Source of the DNA: Thermocrispum municipale DSM 44069
Lineage (GTDB): Bacteria; Actinomycetota; Actinomycetes; Mycobacteriales; Pseudonocardiaceae
Assembly (NCBI RefSeq): GCF_000427825.1
Contig: NZ_ATYT01000006.1
Location: 124,001 to 188,000 of the forward strand
Length of the DNA stretch: 64,000 nt
Reading direction: 5' to 3'
Shown here: positions 1 to 9,675 of the stretch, piece after piece
How positions within the stretch are numbered: position 1 is the first letter of the stretch
How the letters are laid out: each line of letters opens with the position of its first letter
Translations under genes and position numbers: made by a program
The notes under the pieces: generated by a model
Seen by the model: the letters and a program-made list of their open reading frames with translations, nothing else
What the model was told of the DNA's origin: nothing
The model's database searches: none

Positions 1-459
1 GCCCGCGAAGGCCACGCCGAAGTAGTAGTTACGCGGCGGCGTCCGGTAGAAGCGGAACAGACCCGTCTTGGTGCTGGTCTTCATCGAGTCGATCCGCGTC
101 CACGGCTTGGCCGTGCTGTTCCGCGCGAACAGCACGACCTCGACACCGGGCAGCGCCCCCTGCGAGACCTGCACCTGGCCCTCCAGCACGGCCTTCTTGC
201 CGTAGGTGACCCAGGTGTTGCGCTTGGTCCAGACGATCTTGGTCTTGACCGCGGCCGCGTCGGCCTTCTTGGCGGTCTCCTTCTCGGTGACGACATCAGC
301 CGTCTCGGCGGTGCTCACATCCCCCGATTCCGGCGCGGGAGCGCTGACGACCGCCTCGGTCTTGGTGGCTGGCTCGGCCGTCGCCGAGGCGACGGTGATG
401 CCGCCGACCGTGGCCACGATCGCCGCGCTCGCGGCGATGAGCGTTCGAGTTCGACGCAC
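1..459 (-). CDS. Secreted protein with signal peptide, 3' part beyond the window
   Basis: The reading frame runs off the left edge, so only the N-terminal 153 residues are seen. A GTG at 459 is chosen because GAGGGG lies 6 bases before it; an in-frame ATG at 480 has a weaker site. The N-terminus (VRRTRTLIAAS, then an Ala/Val/Gly stretch to ATA) reads as a Sec signal peptide. A Thr/Glu/Lys-rich linker follows. Then comes a beta-rich segment (TWVTYGKKAVLEGQV, later GLFRFYRTPPRNYYFG) of the type found in Ig-like or carboxypeptidase-regulatory-like modules of secreted actinobacterial proteins. No catalytic motif is visible, so the function is unknown. It is divergent from the M15 peptidase gene. 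Confidence 0.6.
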   Translation of the reverse strand, partial: MRRTRTLIAASAAIVATVGGITVASATAEPATKTEAVVSAPAPESGDVSTAETADVVTEKETAKKADAAAVKTKIVWTKRNTWVTYGKKAVLEGQVQVSQGALPGVEVVLFARNSTAKPWTRIDSMKTSTKTGLFRFYRTPPRNYYFGVAFAG

Positions 460-690
460 AGATTTCCCCTCAAATGTCATGGTGCGAACCCCACGGGCCG
501 GGCTCGCAGATGATCGATGCGAGGTGATCGTAAGGGGCGCGAACGAGTTTCGTGACCGTTTTGGCGAAATCTCCTGAAATGACCCGGCAACGTCGACCGT
601 GCGGAGCTAGCCCGCTGCGCAGCGTGCTGGCTACGATCGGCCGCCTGCATCTGGTGCACAGCCAGAAGCTCACACCAGAGGGGAGCAACG

Positions 691-1371
691 ATGGGTAAGC
701 GCGCATGGATTTCCGGCTTGGCCATGGCGGCTGCCGCGGTGCTGGCCGGCACGCTCGCGGCGGCACCGGCGTCGGCCGACGAGGCCGGCTGGCGACCGCC
801 GTTCCGCGCCAAGATCGAACGGATCAGCCCGGAGCTGGCCGAGGAGATGACGGGCGTGTCGTGGCATCCCGGCTGCCCGGTGCCCATTGAGGATCTGCGA
901 CTGATCTCGATGAACCACTACGGCTTCGACGGCCGCTCGCACGACGGCGAGCTGGTGGTGCACAAGGATGTCGCCAAGGACGTGGTGAAGGTCTTCCGGC
1001 ACCTCTACTACCACAAGTTCCCGATCCGCCGGATGGAGCGCATCGAGCACTACGGCGGGGACGACGATGCGTCCATGGAGGCCGACAACAGCTCGTCGTT
1101 CAACTGCCGGGAGAAGACCGGCGGTGGCGAGTTCTCGGTTCATTCCTACGGCAAGGCGATCGACATCAACACGATCGAGAACCCGTACGTCAGCGGAGAC
1201 CTGGTGCTGCCCGAGGCGGGCCGGGAGTATCTGGATCGGGACGACGTCCGGCCCGGCATGATCGTCGACGGTGACATCGTGGTGCGCGCGTTCGCGCGGG
1301 CGGGCTTCGAGTGGGGCGGCCACTGGACCTCCCCGATCGACTACCAGCACTTCGAGATTCCCGAGGAGTAG
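691..1371 (+). CDS. Secreted M15-family (VanY/D-Ala-D-Ala carboxypeptidase-like) peptidase
   Basis: The 226-residue protein starts with a Sec signal peptide (hydrophobic stretch at residues 8-25, likely cleavage after ASA at about 29). The C-terminal half has the M15 zinc signature: SVHSYGKAIDIN gives His151 and Asp158, and DYQHFE gives His220 as third ligand. Such enzymes cut D-Ala-containing peptidoglycan stems or cross-links outside the membrane. GAGGGGAG lies 8 bases before the ATG. Known members of this subfamily include uncharacterised secreted D-Ala-D-Ala carboxypeptidases; substrate choice cannot be read from sequence. A perfect hairpin follows the stop. Confidence 0.85.
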   Translation: MGKRAWISGLAMAAAAVLAGTLAAAPASADEAGWRPPFRAKIERISPELAEEMTGVSWHPGCPVPIEDLRLISMNHYGFDGRSHDGELVVHKDVAKDVVKVFRHLYYHKFPIRRMERIEHYGGDDDASMEADNSSSFNCREKTGGGEFSVHSYGKAIDINTIENPYVSGDLVLPEAGREYLDRDDVRPGMIVDGDIVVRAFARAGFEWGGHWTSPIDYQHFEIPEE

Positions 1372-1382
1372 TGCCGTCGGGG

Positions 1383-1408
1383 CCTCCGGGCTCGCCTGAG
1401 CCCGGAGG
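1383..1408. terminator. Hairpin after the M15 peptidase gene
   Basis: CCTCCGGGCTC and GAGCCCGGAGG form a perfect 11-bp stem with a GCCT loop, 11 bases after the peptidase stop codon. There is no clear T-run, which is common for GC-rich actinobacterial terminators. Confidence 0.7.
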
Positions 1409-1418
1409 CGCGTCGATC

Positions 1419-1687
1419 GGCGCCGCGCCCTGGTGGGTGTCCGTCAGCCGGCGGGCCGCGCCCAGGTGGGCGGCAGGTCAGTCGGCGGTCGGCGCCGCGC
1501 CCTGGTGGGTGTCCGTCAGTCGGCGGGCCGCGCCCAGGTGGGCGGCAGGTCAGTCGGCGGTCGGCGCCGCGCCCTGGTGGGAGCCCGTCAGTCGGCGGGC
1601 CGCGCCTGCGGAGGTGGGTCGGCCGCCGCGCGCCCAGGCCGGGGCCCCGACAGCCGGCGGGCCGTGCCCAGGCCGGGGCACGCCTCA
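1419..1687 (-). repeat. Degenerate tandem array derived from the 3' end of the 5-oxoprolinase gene
   Basis: On the + strand two 72-bp units (1419-1490 and 1491-1562) are almost identical and a third (from 1563) is partial. Degenerate copies continue to the 5-oxoprolinase stop at 1685. Read on the minus strand, the 72-mer is two alternating half-units of about 36 bp, most of which contain GCCGACTGA, the last two codons and stop of the 5-oxoprolinase gene. This fills the 313-bp gap between the convergent genes apart from the hairpin at 1383. No reading frame here is credible. Confidence 0.8.
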
Positions 1688-4600
1688 GTCGGCAGGCTCG
1701 CCGTATCCGCCGCCACCCGGCGTTTCGATCACCAGCACGTCGCCGGGGTCGAGGTCGGCCGACCCGCACCCCGGCAGCTCCTCGACCGACCCGTCGACCC
1801 GCTCGACGTAGTTGCGACCCAGCGCCCCCGGCGCACCCCCGGCCATCCCGTACGGCGGTACCCGGCGGTGCCCGGACAGCGTGCTGACCGTGACCGGTTC
1901 GGTGAACTTCAGCTTGCGGACGACGCCGTCCCCGCCGCGCCACTGGCCCGCCCCGCCCGAGCCGCGACGGATGGCGAAGCTCTCGACAAGGACCGGCAGC
2001 CGGTGCTCGAGGACCTCGGGATCGGTCAGCCGGGAATTCGTCATGTGGGTCTGCACGGCGTCGGCGCCCGGATAGCCCGGTCCCGCGCCCGAGCCCGATG
2101 CCAGCGTCTCGTAGTACTGGTGACGCTGGTTGCCGAAGGTCACGTTGTTCATCGTCCCGGAGCCTTCGGCCTGCACCTGCAACGCGGCGTAGAGCGCGCC
2201 GGTGATCGCCTGGGACGTCTCCACGTTGCCCGCCACGACCGCGGCCGGGTACTCCGGCGAGAGCATGCTGCCCGGCGGGATGATCACCTTCAGCGGCCGC
2301 AGACATCCGTCGTTGAGCGGGATGTCGTCGGCCACCAGGGTGCGGAACACGTACAACACGGCCGCCTTCACCACGGCCGACGGTGCGTTGAAGTTGCTGG
2401 TCAGCTGCGGGCTGGTGCCGGTGAAGTCGATCTCCGCGGTGCGATTCTCCCGGTCGACACCGACCCGGACGGCGATGACCGCTCCCGAGTCGAGCTCGTA
2501 GTGGTACTCGCCGTCCTGCAAGCGGTCGATCACCCGCCGGACGGCCTCCTCGGCGTTGTCCTGCACGTGCCGCATGTACGCCTGCACCACGTCGAGCCCG
2601 AAGTGTTCGATCATGTTCCGAACCTCGGCGACCCCCTTCGCGTTCGCCGCGATCTGGGCTCGCAGGTCGGCGAGGTTGGTGTCCGGGTTCCGGCTCGGGT
2701 AGCGGGCGGAGGTGAGCAGCTCGCGGGTCGGTCGCTCCCGGAACTCCCCGTCGCGGGCCAGCAGCCAGTTGTCGAACAGCACGCCCTCGTGGTCGATGTG
2801 CGTGCTGGTTGCGGGCATCGACCCCGGGGTCAGGCCACCGATCTCGGCATGGTGCCCGCGCGAGGCGACGTAGAACAGGATGTCCCCGGGGGCGTCCGGG
2901 TCGTCGGAGGCGAACACCGGCGTGATCACCGTGACGTCCGGGAGGTGCGTGCCACCGTGGTAGGGGTCGTTCACGGCGTACACGTCACCCGGGCGCATGT
3001 CGCCGGCCCGGCGTCGGATTACTTCCTGCACGCTGGTGCCCATCGACCCGAGGTGGACCGGGATGTGTGGCGCGTTGGCGATCAGGTGTCCGTCGGGATC
3101 GAACAACGCGCACGAGAAGTCCATCCGCTCCTTGATGTTCACCGACTGTGCGGTGGACTCCAGCGCCACACCCATCTGCTCGGCGATCGACATGAACAGG
3201 TTGTTGAAGATCTCCAGCAGGACCGGATCGGCCTCGGTGGTCACCTCCGCCGTCTCGTGTGCCTGCGCGCGCTCGATGACCAGGTGCCCCTGCTCGACGC
3301 ACCGCGCTCGCCAGCCGGGATCGACCACCGTGGTGCTGTTCGCCTCGGTGATGATCGCCGGGCCCTCGATGCGTTGCCCGACAGCCAGCGATTCCCGGTC
3401 GAACAACTGCGCCTCGTGCCAGCCGTCGGCGTACAGCTTGACCGACCCGATCGGCCCGCTCGGTTCCGTCCGGTCCACGGTCGGCAGGGGCGCGGGCCGA
3501 GAGCGTGCGGTGGCTTCGACCGACACCGCCTCGACGATCAGCGGCCTGCGCATGAGGAACGAGAACTGTGCTTTGTGCAGGCGCTCGAACTCCTCGGTCA
3601 TCGCTGCCGCGGAGCCCAACTCCACGGCCACCGTGGTGTCCGTGCCGTCGTAGCGCAGGTGCGCGCGCCGAGCGACCTCGACGTCGGTCTCCACCCCCAG
3701 CTCTGCGACGGCTTCACTCGCCAACTCGTCGGCTACCTCGGCCGCTCGGGCCGCGCCCTCGTCGTCGACCTCGACCTCGACGGATCGTTGCCGCATCGCC
3801 GTCAGATCGGCCAGCCCGATGCCCAGCGCGGACAGCACACCGGGGAGCGGCGGGACCAACACGGTCCGGATCCCGAGGGCGTCCGCCACGGCGCAGGCGT
3901 GCTGCCCGCCGGCGCCGCCGAACGTCGTCAGGGCGTAGCCGGTGACGTCGTGCCCCTTCTGCACGGAGATCTTCTTGACCGCGTTGGCCATGTTGGCCAC
4001 GGCGATCCGCCGGAATCCCTCGGCGACCTCCTCGGGTGTGCGGTCATCTCCGGTCGCCTGGCGGATCTCGGCCGCGAGCTCGGCGAATCGCTTCCGGACG
4101 ATCGTCGTGTCGAGTGGTTCGTCCCCGTTCGAGCCGAACACCCGCGGGAAGTGGTCGGGCTGGATCCGGCCCAGCATCACGTTGGCGTCGGTGACGGTCA
4201 GTGGCCCGCCACGCCGGTAGCACGCCGGACCAGGGTCCGCGCCCGCCGAGTCCGGTCCGACCCGGTAGCGGCTGCCGTCGAAGTGCAGGATCGAGCCGCC
4301 GCCCGCCGCGACGGTGTGGATGTCCAGCATCGGCGCACGCAGTCGGACACCGCCGACCACGGTGGTGAACACGCGCTCGAACTCGCCGCCGTAGTGCGAG
4401 ACGTCGGTCGAGGTGCCGCCCATGTCGAACCCGATGACCCGGTCGAACCCCGCGGCCTGCGACATCCGCACCATGCCCACGATGCCGCCTGCCGGGCCGG
4501 ACAGGATCGCGTCCTTGCCGCGGAAGTGCCCAGCTTCGGTCAGTCCGCCGTTGGACTGCATGAACTGCAGGTCGGTGTCCGGCAGTTCGCCGGCCACCTG

Positions 4601-5248
4601 GTCGACGTAGCGGCGCAGGACGGGGGAGAGGTACGCATCCACCACGGCGGTGTCGCCGCGCGGGACCAGCTTGAGCAGCGGGCTGACCTCCGACGACAGC
4701 GAGACCTGGGTGAAGCCGATGCTGCGCGCCAGCTCACCGATCGCGCGCTCGTGGTCCGGGAACTGATAACTGTGCAGGCAGGCCACGGCGATCGCACGGA
4801 ATCCCGCCTCGTGCGCCGCGCGCAGCTGCGGTTCCAGTGCTGCCAGGTCGGGCTCACGCAGTACCTCGCCGGTGGCGGATATCCGTTCGTCCACCTCGAT
4901 GACCTGCGAGTACAACGCGCTGGGCAGCTCGATGTGCCGGTCGAAGATGCGCGGCCGGTTCTGGTACGCGATGCGCAGGGCGTCGGCGAAGCCGCGCGTG
5001 ATCACCAGCACCGTCGGTTCGCCCGCGCGCTCCAGCAAGGCGTTCGTCGCGACCGTGGTGCCCATCCGCACCGCGTCGATGTCGGAGCTGTCGTGTTCAC
5101 CCAGCAGTTGCCGAATGCCCGCCACGGCGGCGTCGGGATAGCGCGGATCCTGCGAGAGCAGTTTGTGTGTGCGGATGTCGCCGTCCGGTGTGCGAGCGAC
5201 GATGTCGGTGAACGTCCCGCCTCGATCGACCCAGAACTGCCAGCCCAT
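1685..5248 (-). CDS. 5-oxoprolinase (ATP-hydrolysing), HyuA-HyuB fusion
   Basis: At 1187 residues this has the length and order of eukaryote-like one-chain 5-oxoprolinases. The N-terminal HyuA half has an actin-like ATPase fold start ([18 protein letters not shown]), [13 protein letters not shown] near residue 270 and a metal-binding [18 protein letters not shown] segment. The C-terminal HyuB half runs from about residue 665 ([15 protein letters not shown]) to the Gly-rich ETPGGGGYG end. The family cleaves 5-oxo-L-proline to glutamate with ATP in the cytoplasm; hydantoinase activity is the alternative. It begins 3 bases after the yciO stop, whose end supplies the ribosome site (GTGAGG), so the two are translationally coupled. 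Confidence 0.9.
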   Translation of the reverse strand: MGWQFWVDRGGTFTDIVARTPDGDIRTHKLLSQDPRYPDAAVAGIRQLLGEHDSSDIDAVRMGTTVATNALLERAGEPTVLVITRGFADALRIAYQNRPRIFDRHIELPSALYSQVIEVDERISATGEVLREPDLAALEPQLRAAHEAGFRAIAVACLHSYQFPDHERAIGELARSIGFTQVSLSSEVSPLLKLVPRGDTAVVDAYLSPVLRRYVDQVAGELPDTDLQFMQSNGGLTEAGHFRGKDAILSGPAGGIVGMVRMSQAAGFDRVIGFDMGGTSTDVSHYGGEFERVFTTVVGGVRLRAPMLDIHTVAAGGGSILHFDGSRYRVGPDSAGADPGPACYRRGGPLTVTDANVMLGRIQPDHFPRVFGSNGDEPLDTTIVRKRFAELAAEIRQATGDDRTPEEVAEGFRRIAVANMANAVKKISVQKGHDVTGYALTTFGGAGGQHACAVADALGIRTVLVPPLPGVLSALGIGLADLTAMRQRSVEVEVDDEGAARAAEVADELASEAVAELGVETDVEVARRAHLRYDGTDTTVAVELGSAAAMTEEFERLHKAQFSFLMRRPLIVEAVSVEATARSRPAPLPTVDRTEPSGPIGSVKLYADGWHEAQLFDRESLAVGQRIEGPAIITEANSTTVVDPGWRARCVEQGHLVIERAQAHETAEVTTEADPVLLEIFNNLFMSIAEQMGVALESTAQSVNIKERMDFSCALFDPDGHLIANAPHIPVHLGSMGTSVQEVIRRRAGDMRPGDVYAVNDPYHGGTHLPDVTVITPVFASDDPDAPGDILFYVASRGHHAEIGGLTPGSMPATSTHIDHEGVLFDNWLLARDGEFRERPTRELLTSARYPSRNPDTNLADLRAQIAANAKGVAEVRNMIEHFGLDVVQAYMRHVQDNAEEAVRRVIDRLQDGEYHYELDSGAVIAVRVGVDRENRTAEIDFTGTSPQLTSNFNAPSAVVKAAVLYVFRTLVADDIPLNDGCLRPLKVIIPPGSMLSPEYPAAVVAGNVETSQAITGALYAALQVQAEGSGTMNNVTFGNQRHQYYETLASGSGAGPGYPGADAVQTHMTNSRLTDPEVLEHRLPVLVESFAIRRGSGGAGQWRGGDGVVRKLKFTEPVTVSTLSGHRRVPPYGMAGGAPGALGRNYVERVDGSVEELPGCGSADLDPGDVLVIETPGGGGYGEPAD

Positions 5249-5251
5249 TCC

Positions 5252-5872
5252 TCACTCGAATCTGCTCGGATCACCAGCTCCGTAGCGGACGATCTCCGGC
5301 TCTCCGCTGGAGAAGTCGACCACCGTGGTCGGTTCGGTGCCGCACTCCCCGGAATCGATCACCACGTCCACCAGGTGGTCCAGCCGTTCCTTGATCTCCC
5401 AGCCCTGGGTCAACGGCTCCGGGGTGTCCGGCAACAGCAGCGTGCTGGACAGCATCGGCTCGCCGAGTTCCGCCAGCAGCGACTGCACCACCGGGTGCTC
5501 CGGGATCCGCACCCCGACCGTGCGCTTCTTGGCGTTCATCAACTGACGCGGCACGTCGCGAGTGGCGGGCAGGATGAACGTGTACTGACCCGGCGTGGCC
5601 GCCTTGATGGCGCGGAACACCCGGTTGTCCAGCACCACGAACTGCCCGAGCTGCGCGAAATCCCGGCACACCAGGGTGTAGTGGTGACGATGGTCGAGTT
5701 TGCGGATGTCCTTGATCCGCTCCATGCCCTTGCGGTTGCCGATGGTGCAGCCCAGCGCGTAGCAGGAATCCGTGGGATAGGCGATGAGGCCGCCGTCCCG
5801 CAGCGTCGCAACGGTCTGGGCGATCCTCCTCGGCTGCGGATTGACCGGGTGCACGTCGTAGTACCTCGCCAT
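5252..5872 (-). CDS. YciO/YrdC/Sua5-family protein
   Basis: The 206-residue product aligns in length and sequence with E. coli YciO, a single-domain relative of the threonylcarbamoyl-AMP synthase of tRNA t6A formation. Landmarks are YPTDSCYALGC near residue 35 (substrate pocket), KLDHRHHYTLVCRD, TPGQYTFILPAT and VGVRIPEHP. The ATG at 5872 is preferred over an upstream in-frame start at 5908 because MARYYDVHPVNPQ matches the family N-terminus. YciO proteins have little or no TsaC activity in E. coli, so the exact role is open. It forms an operon with the 5-oxoprolinase gene (3-bp gap). Confidence 0.85.
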   Translation of the reverse strand: MARYYDVHPVNPQPRRIAQTVATLRDGGLIAYPTDSCYALGCTIGNRKGMERIKDIRKLDHRHHYTLVCRDFAQLGQFVVLDNRVFRAIKAATPGQYTFILPATRDVPRQLMNAKKRTVGVRIPEHPVVQSLLAELGEPMLSSTLLLPDTPEPLTQGWEIKERLDHLVDVVIDSGECGTEPTTVVDFSSGEPEIVRYGAGDPSRFE

Positions 5873-5959
5873 TCCGGCGAGCGTAGTCAACTCCACGGTG
5901 GTGAACACGCAGGCACGGCGCTGTGTCCGGTGCCCGACCGATGCTTTCCCGGCCGACGG

Positions 5960-6679
5960 TCACAACCGCTCGGTCAACGCGTCGGCCGCAGCCAGCAGAT
6001 CGGCCGCCCACCGCACACCCGGCTTGCGACCGATGCGCTCGATCGGTCCCGACACCGATACCGCCGCGACCACGCTGCCGGACGAGTCCTTGACCGGGGC
6101 GGACACGCTCGCCACGCCCGGCTCGCGCTCCGCGACGCTCTGCGCCCAGCCGCGCCTGCGGACCTCCAGCAGCGTGCGCTCACCGAAGATCGCGTCGGCC
6201 AGGATGGTGCGCTGCGTCTGCGGATCCGCCCAGGCGGCCAGCACCTTCGCCCCGGAGCCTGCCGTCATCGGCAGGCGGGAACCGACCGGAACGGTGTCCC
6301 GCAAGCCGCTCGGCGGCTCGGCGGTGGCGATACAGACGCGCTGCATGCCGTCGCGCCGGTACAACTGAACGCTTTCCCCAGTGATGTCGCGCAGTTTCGG
6401 CAGCACCGAGTTCGCCGCGTCCAGCAGCGGGTCGGTCGACCCGCCTGCGAGCTCGGCCAACGCGGTGCCCGGTCGCCACCGGCCGTCCGGTCCACGGCGC
6501 AGCAGCCGGTGTGTCTCCAGTCCCACGGCCAACCGGTGCGCGGTAGCGCGCGGAAGACCGGTACGCGTGCAGAGTTCGGCAAGGCCGCACGGCTCGGTGG
6601 CCACGGCCTGCAGCACGGCGACCGCCTTGTCGAGGACGCCGATGCCGGACGTCGGCGCAGTCGAGGTATCCTGTCCCAC
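5960..6679 (-). CDS. ndgR: IclR-family regulator divergent from leuCD (NdgR/AreB-like)
   Basis: The 239-residue protein has an N-terminal winged helix-turn-helix (GIGVLDKAVAVLQAV at 12-26, recognition helix GLPRATAHRLAVGLE) and the IclR effector domain. In streptomycetes and mycobacteria the orthologue next to leuC (NdgR/AreB) controls leucine and other amino-acid genes; that role is inferred here from the same arrangement. The start is GTG at 6679 without a Shine-Dalgarno. A TAGTAT box (minus strand, 6686-6691) lies 6 bases before it, fitting a leaderless transcript. Two operator-like palindromes sit between this gene and leuC. Confidence 0.9.
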   Translation of the reverse strand: MGQDTSTAPTSGIGVLDKAVAVLQAVATEPCGLAELCTRTGLPRATAHRLAVGLETHRLLRRGPDGRWRPGTALAELAGGSTDPLLDAANSVLPKLRDITGESVQLYRRDGMQRVCIATAEPPSGLRDTVPVGSRLPMTAGSGAKVLAAWADPQTQRTILADAIFGERTLLEVRRRGWAQSVAEREPGVASVSAPVKDSSGSVVAAVSVSGPIERIGRKPGVRWAADLLAAADALTERL

Positions 6680-6694
6680 AGCGCGATACTAGCG

Positions 6695-6723
6695 TCCCGA
6701 ATATTGGGAAGTCCAGATACTGG
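6695..6723. promoter_or_regulatory. Candidate IclR-type operator pair between ndgR and leuC
   Basis: TCCCGAATATTGGGA (6695-6709) is a palindrome around AATATT with one mismatched base on each side. CCAGATACTGG (6713-6723) is a second inverted repeat of similar sequence. Both lie between the two divergent starts, where the neighbouring IclR protein would be expected to bind. Confidence 0.6.
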
Positions 6724-6737
6724 GAATGGGTCCGGCC

Positions 6738-8138
6738 ATGGGAAAGACACTCGCGGAGAAGGTCTGGGATGCGCACGTGGTGCGCCGCGGCGAAGGCGCC
6801 GAACCGGATCTTCTCTACATCGATCTCCACCTGGTCCACGAGGTGACCAGCCCGCAGGCGTTCGACGGGTTGCGGCTGGCCGGCCGCAAGGTGCGGCGGC
6901 CCGACCTGACCATCGCCACCGAGGACCACAACGTGCCGACGACCGGCATCGACTTGCCGATCGCCGACCCGGTGTCGAGGACTCAGGTGGAGACGCTGCG
7001 GAAGAACTGCCAGGAGTTCGGCATCCGGCTGCACCCGATGGGTGACGACGAGCAGGGCATCGTGCACGTGATCGGCCCGCAGCTCGGTCTCACCCAGCCC
7101 GGCATGACCGTGGTCTGCGGTGACTCACACACCTCGACGCACGGCGCGTTCGGTGCGATGGCCTTCGGTATCGGGACGTCCGAGGTCGAGCACGTGCTGG
7201 CCACACAGACACTGCCGCTGCGTCCGTTCAAGACGATGGCCATCAACGTCAGCGGCAAGCTGCGCCCCGGCGTGACGGCCAAGGACATCATCCTGGCGGT
7301 GATCGCCAAGATCGGCACCGGTGGCGGCCAGGGCTACGTGCTGGAGTACCGCGGCGAGGCCATCGAAGCGCTGTCGATGGAAGCGCGGATGACCATCTGC
7401 AACATGTCCATCGAGGCCGGCGCGCGGGCGGGCATGATCGCCCCGGACGCGACGACGTTCGAGTACCTCAAGGGCCGCCCGCACGCTCCGCAGGGCGCCG
7501 ACTGGGACAAGGCGCTGGAGGACTGGCGCCAGCTGCGCACCGACGACGACGCGGTGTTCGACGCCGAGGTCGAGCTGAACGCCGACGAGCTGACGCCGTT
7601 CGTCACATGGGGCACCAACCCGGGCCAGGGCCTGCCGCTGAGCGAGCGGGTGCCGAACCCGGCCGACTTCGCCGACGAGACCGAGCGGCTGGCCGCCGAG
7701 AAGGCGCTGGCCTACATGGACCTCGAGCCGGGCACCCCACTGCGGGACATCAAGGTGGACACGGTGTTCCTCGGCTCGTGCACCAACGGCCGGATCGAGG
7801 ACCTGCGGGCGGCCGCCGACGTGCTGGCCGGACACAAGGTCGCCGACGGCGTGCGGATGCTGGTGGTGCCCGGGTCGATGCGGGTGCGCAAGGCCGCCGA
7901 GGAGGAGGGCCTGGACAAGGTCTTCACCGAGGCGGGCGCCGAGTGGCGCGCGGCGGGTTGCTCGATGTGCCTGGGCATGAACCCCGACCAGCTCAAGCCG
8001 GGGGAGCGCAGCGCGTCGACCTCGAACCGCAACTTCGAAGGCAGGCAGGGCAAGGGCGGCCGCACCCATCTGGTGTCGCCGCTGGTCGCCGCGGCAACCG
8101 CGGTGCGCGGCACGCTGTCGTCGCCGGAAGATCTGTGA
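6738..8138 (+). CDS. leuC: 3-isopropylmalate dehydratase large subunit
   Basis: LeuC with LeuD isomerises 2-isopropylmalate to 3-isopropylmalate in leucine synthesis. The 466-residue chain has the aconitase-type 4Fe-4S cysteines in [14 protein letters not shown] and [14 protein letters not shown], plus [19 protein letters not shown]. The ATG at 6738 ([11 protein letters not shown]) is chosen because it matches the conserved actinobacterial N-terminus; an in-frame ATG at 6726 overlaps the operator and would add four residues. leuD follows after 16 bases. Confidence 0.97.
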   Translation: MGKTLAEKVWDAHVVRRGEGAEPDLLYIDLHLVHEVTSPQAFDGLRLAGRKVRRPDLTIATEDHNVPTTGIDLPIADPVSRTQVETLRKNCQEFGIRLHPMGDDEQGIVHVIGPQLGLTQPGMTVVCGDSHTSTHGAFGAMAFGIGTSEVEHVLATQTLPLRPFKTMAINVSGKLRPGVTAKDIILAVIAKIGTGGGQGYVLEYRGEAIEALSMEARMTICNMSIEAGARAGMIAPDATTFEYLKGRPHAPQGADWDKALEDWRQLRTDDDAVFDAEVELNADELTPFVTWGTNPGQGLPLSERVPNPADFADETERLAAEKALAYMDLEPGTPLRDIKVDTVFLGSCTNGRIEDLRAAADVLAGHKVADGVRMLVVPGSMRVRKAAEEEGLDKVFTEAGAEWRAAGCSMCLGMNPDQLKPGERSASTSNRNFEGRQGKGGRTHLVSPLVAAATAVRGTLSSPEDL

Positions 8139-8154
8139 CGCACGGGAGGCAGGC

Positions 8155-8748
8155 ATGGAACCGTTCAGCAAGCACACCGGGGTCGGCGTCCCGCTGCGTC
8201 GGTCGAATGTGGACACCGACCAGATCATCCCCGCGGTCTACCTGAAGCGCGTCACCCGCACCGGCTTCGAGGACGGGTTGTTCGCGGCATGGCGTGGCGA
8301 CGAGTCGTTCGTGCTCAACCAGGAACCGTTCCGCAACGGTTCGGTGTTGGTGGCCGGGCCGGACTTCGGCACCGGCTCGTCGCGTGAGCACGCGGTGTGG
8401 GCCCTGATGGACTACGGCTTCCGCGTGGTGATCTCGTCGCGGTTCGCCGACATCTTCCGCGGCAACGCGGGCAAGCAGGGCCTGGTCACCGCGCAGTGCA
8501 CGCAGGCGGACGTCGAGCAGCTGTGGAAGTTGCTGGAGAACGAGCCGGGCGCCGAGGTCACGGTCGATCTGAGCGAGAAGACCGTGCAGTGCAAGGACTT
8601 CGTCACCACGTTCGACATTGACGACTACACCCGCTGGCGCCTGCTGGAAGGTCTGGACGACATCGCCCTGACGCTGCGCCACGAAGACGCCATCAGCGCG
8701 TTCGAGGCGACCCGGCCGTCGTACAAGCCGGTCACCATCGCGCGCTGA
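8155..8748 (+). CDS. leuD: 3-isopropylmalate dehydratase small subunit
   Basis: The 197-residue swivel-domain subunit of isopropylmalate isomerase. [38 protein letters not shown] and [10 protein letters not shown] are the family motifs. GGGAGG lies 8 bases before the ATG. It is co-transcribed with leuC. Its stop codon abuts the stop of the convergent mutT1 gene, with no intergenic base. In mycobacteria hupB follows leuD; it is not found here. Confidence 0.97.
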   Translation: MEPFSKHTGVGVPLRRSNVDTDQIIPAVYLKRVTRTGFEDGLFAAWRGDESFVLNQEPFRNGSVLVAGPDFGTGSSREHAVWALMDYGFRVVISSRFADIFRGNAGKQGLVTAQCTQADVEQLWKLLENEPGAEVTVDLSEKTVQCKDFVTTFDIDDYTRWRLLEGLDDIALTLRHEDAISAFEATRPSYKPVTIAR

Positions 8749-9672
8749 CTAGTCGCCGTTCGGTGGCGGCGGCAGGTAATGCGCCGCCACCAAACGCGGC
8801 ACGTCACCGCGGCGGAACGTCAGCACCCACGTCGAGCCCTTCTTCGCCGGGATCTCGGCGAAGTCCACGCCGTCTTGCGCGCAGACTTCGGCCACAAGTC
8901 CTGGGATCACCCCGCCCTGGCTGCACACCACCGGTGTGTTGCTCGCGGCCGCGATCGCTCTCAGCCGGGCCAGGCCTTCCTGTGGAGCGTCGCGATAACG
9001 GTCCTCGGCAAGAGCCGGTTCGTACTCGATCTCCACGTCGGAGTCGGCCGCCACGCCGCGGACGGTCTGCACACAGCGCAGCCGGGGCGCCGAACAGACC
9101 CTGTCGGGCTTGAACAACGCCAGTTGCCTGGTCAGGAACTTCGCCTGGCGCTCACCGTTGGCCGTCAGCGGCCGCAGGTCGTCGTCGCCGTTCCACCCTT
9201 CCCGGCTGCCTGCCTTCGCGTGCCGGACCAGCAGCAGCGTCGTCACGTTGTCGCCGAGGCCGAGGAACGTCTCCAGCACTCCGCGGTCGGCGTCGTAGGA
9301 CAGCAGCTTGCGTGCCTTCTTCGGCGTGCACCAGCGGAGTTCGTCGACCTCCTCGTTGGGGACGAACTCGCCTGCCACGGCGCGCGCGGCGTAGTAGTAG
9401 ACGATCTTGCGCTGCTTGGTGACCGGATACTCGACCTGGGTCAGAAACGGCCCGAGGGTGCATACGCTGCCGGTCTCCTCGGTGACCTCGCGCGCCGCGG
9501 CGAGCGGGATCGTCTCGCCCTCGTCCAGCTTCCCCTTCGGCAGCGACCAGTCGTCGTAGCGTGGCCGGTGTACCAGCGCGACCTCGAACCCGTCCTCGCC
9601 GCGCGGCCGCCACAGCACCGCGCCCGCTGCCAGAACCGCCGATCCGGTGTGGGGCAGAACCACGTGCGCCAT
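8749..9672 (-). CDS. mutT1: MutT1-like Nudix hydrolase with C-terminal histidine phosphatase domain
   Basis: The 307-residue protein fuses a Nudix domain (residues about 10-140; Nudix box GKLDEGETIPLAAAREVTEETG) to a histidine phosphatase domain (about 143-307; LVRHAKAG near 150). Mycobacterial MutT1 has the same two-domain build and hydrolyses 8-oxo-(d)GTP and diadenosine polyphosphates, keeping oxidised G out of DNA and RNA. The gene follows ppk with a 3-base gap, as in mycobacteria, so the two form an operon. Confidence 0.93.
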   Translation of the reverse strand: MAHVVLPHTGSAVLAAGAVLWRPRGEDGFEVALVHRPRYDDWSLPKGKLDEGETIPLAAAREVTEETGSVCTLGPFLTQVEYPVTKQRKIVYYYAARAVAGEFVPNEEVDELRWCTPKKARKLLSYDADRGVLETFLGLGDNVTTLLLVRHAKAGSREGWNGDDDLRPLTANGERQAKFLTRQLALFKPDRVCSAPRLRCVQTVRGVAADSDVEIEYEPALAEDRYRDAPQEGLARLRAIAAASNTPVVCSQGGVIPGLVAEVCAQDGVDFAEIPAKKGSTWVLTFRRGDVPRLVAAHYLPPPPNGD

Positions 9673-9675
9673 CGC

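Noticed and set aside
1433-7045. Very long open frame (1870 codons) on the + strand opposite the 5-oxoprolinase gene
   Set aside because: It is an antisense frame kept open by high GC codon use; its protein is Arg/Val/His/Gln-rich low-complexity sequence without domains, while the minus strand encodes clear proteins.
8740-8770. Expected hupB between leuD and mutT1, as in mycobacteria
   Set aside because: The two stops abut and there is no room for a gene; absence here says nothing about the rest of the genome.
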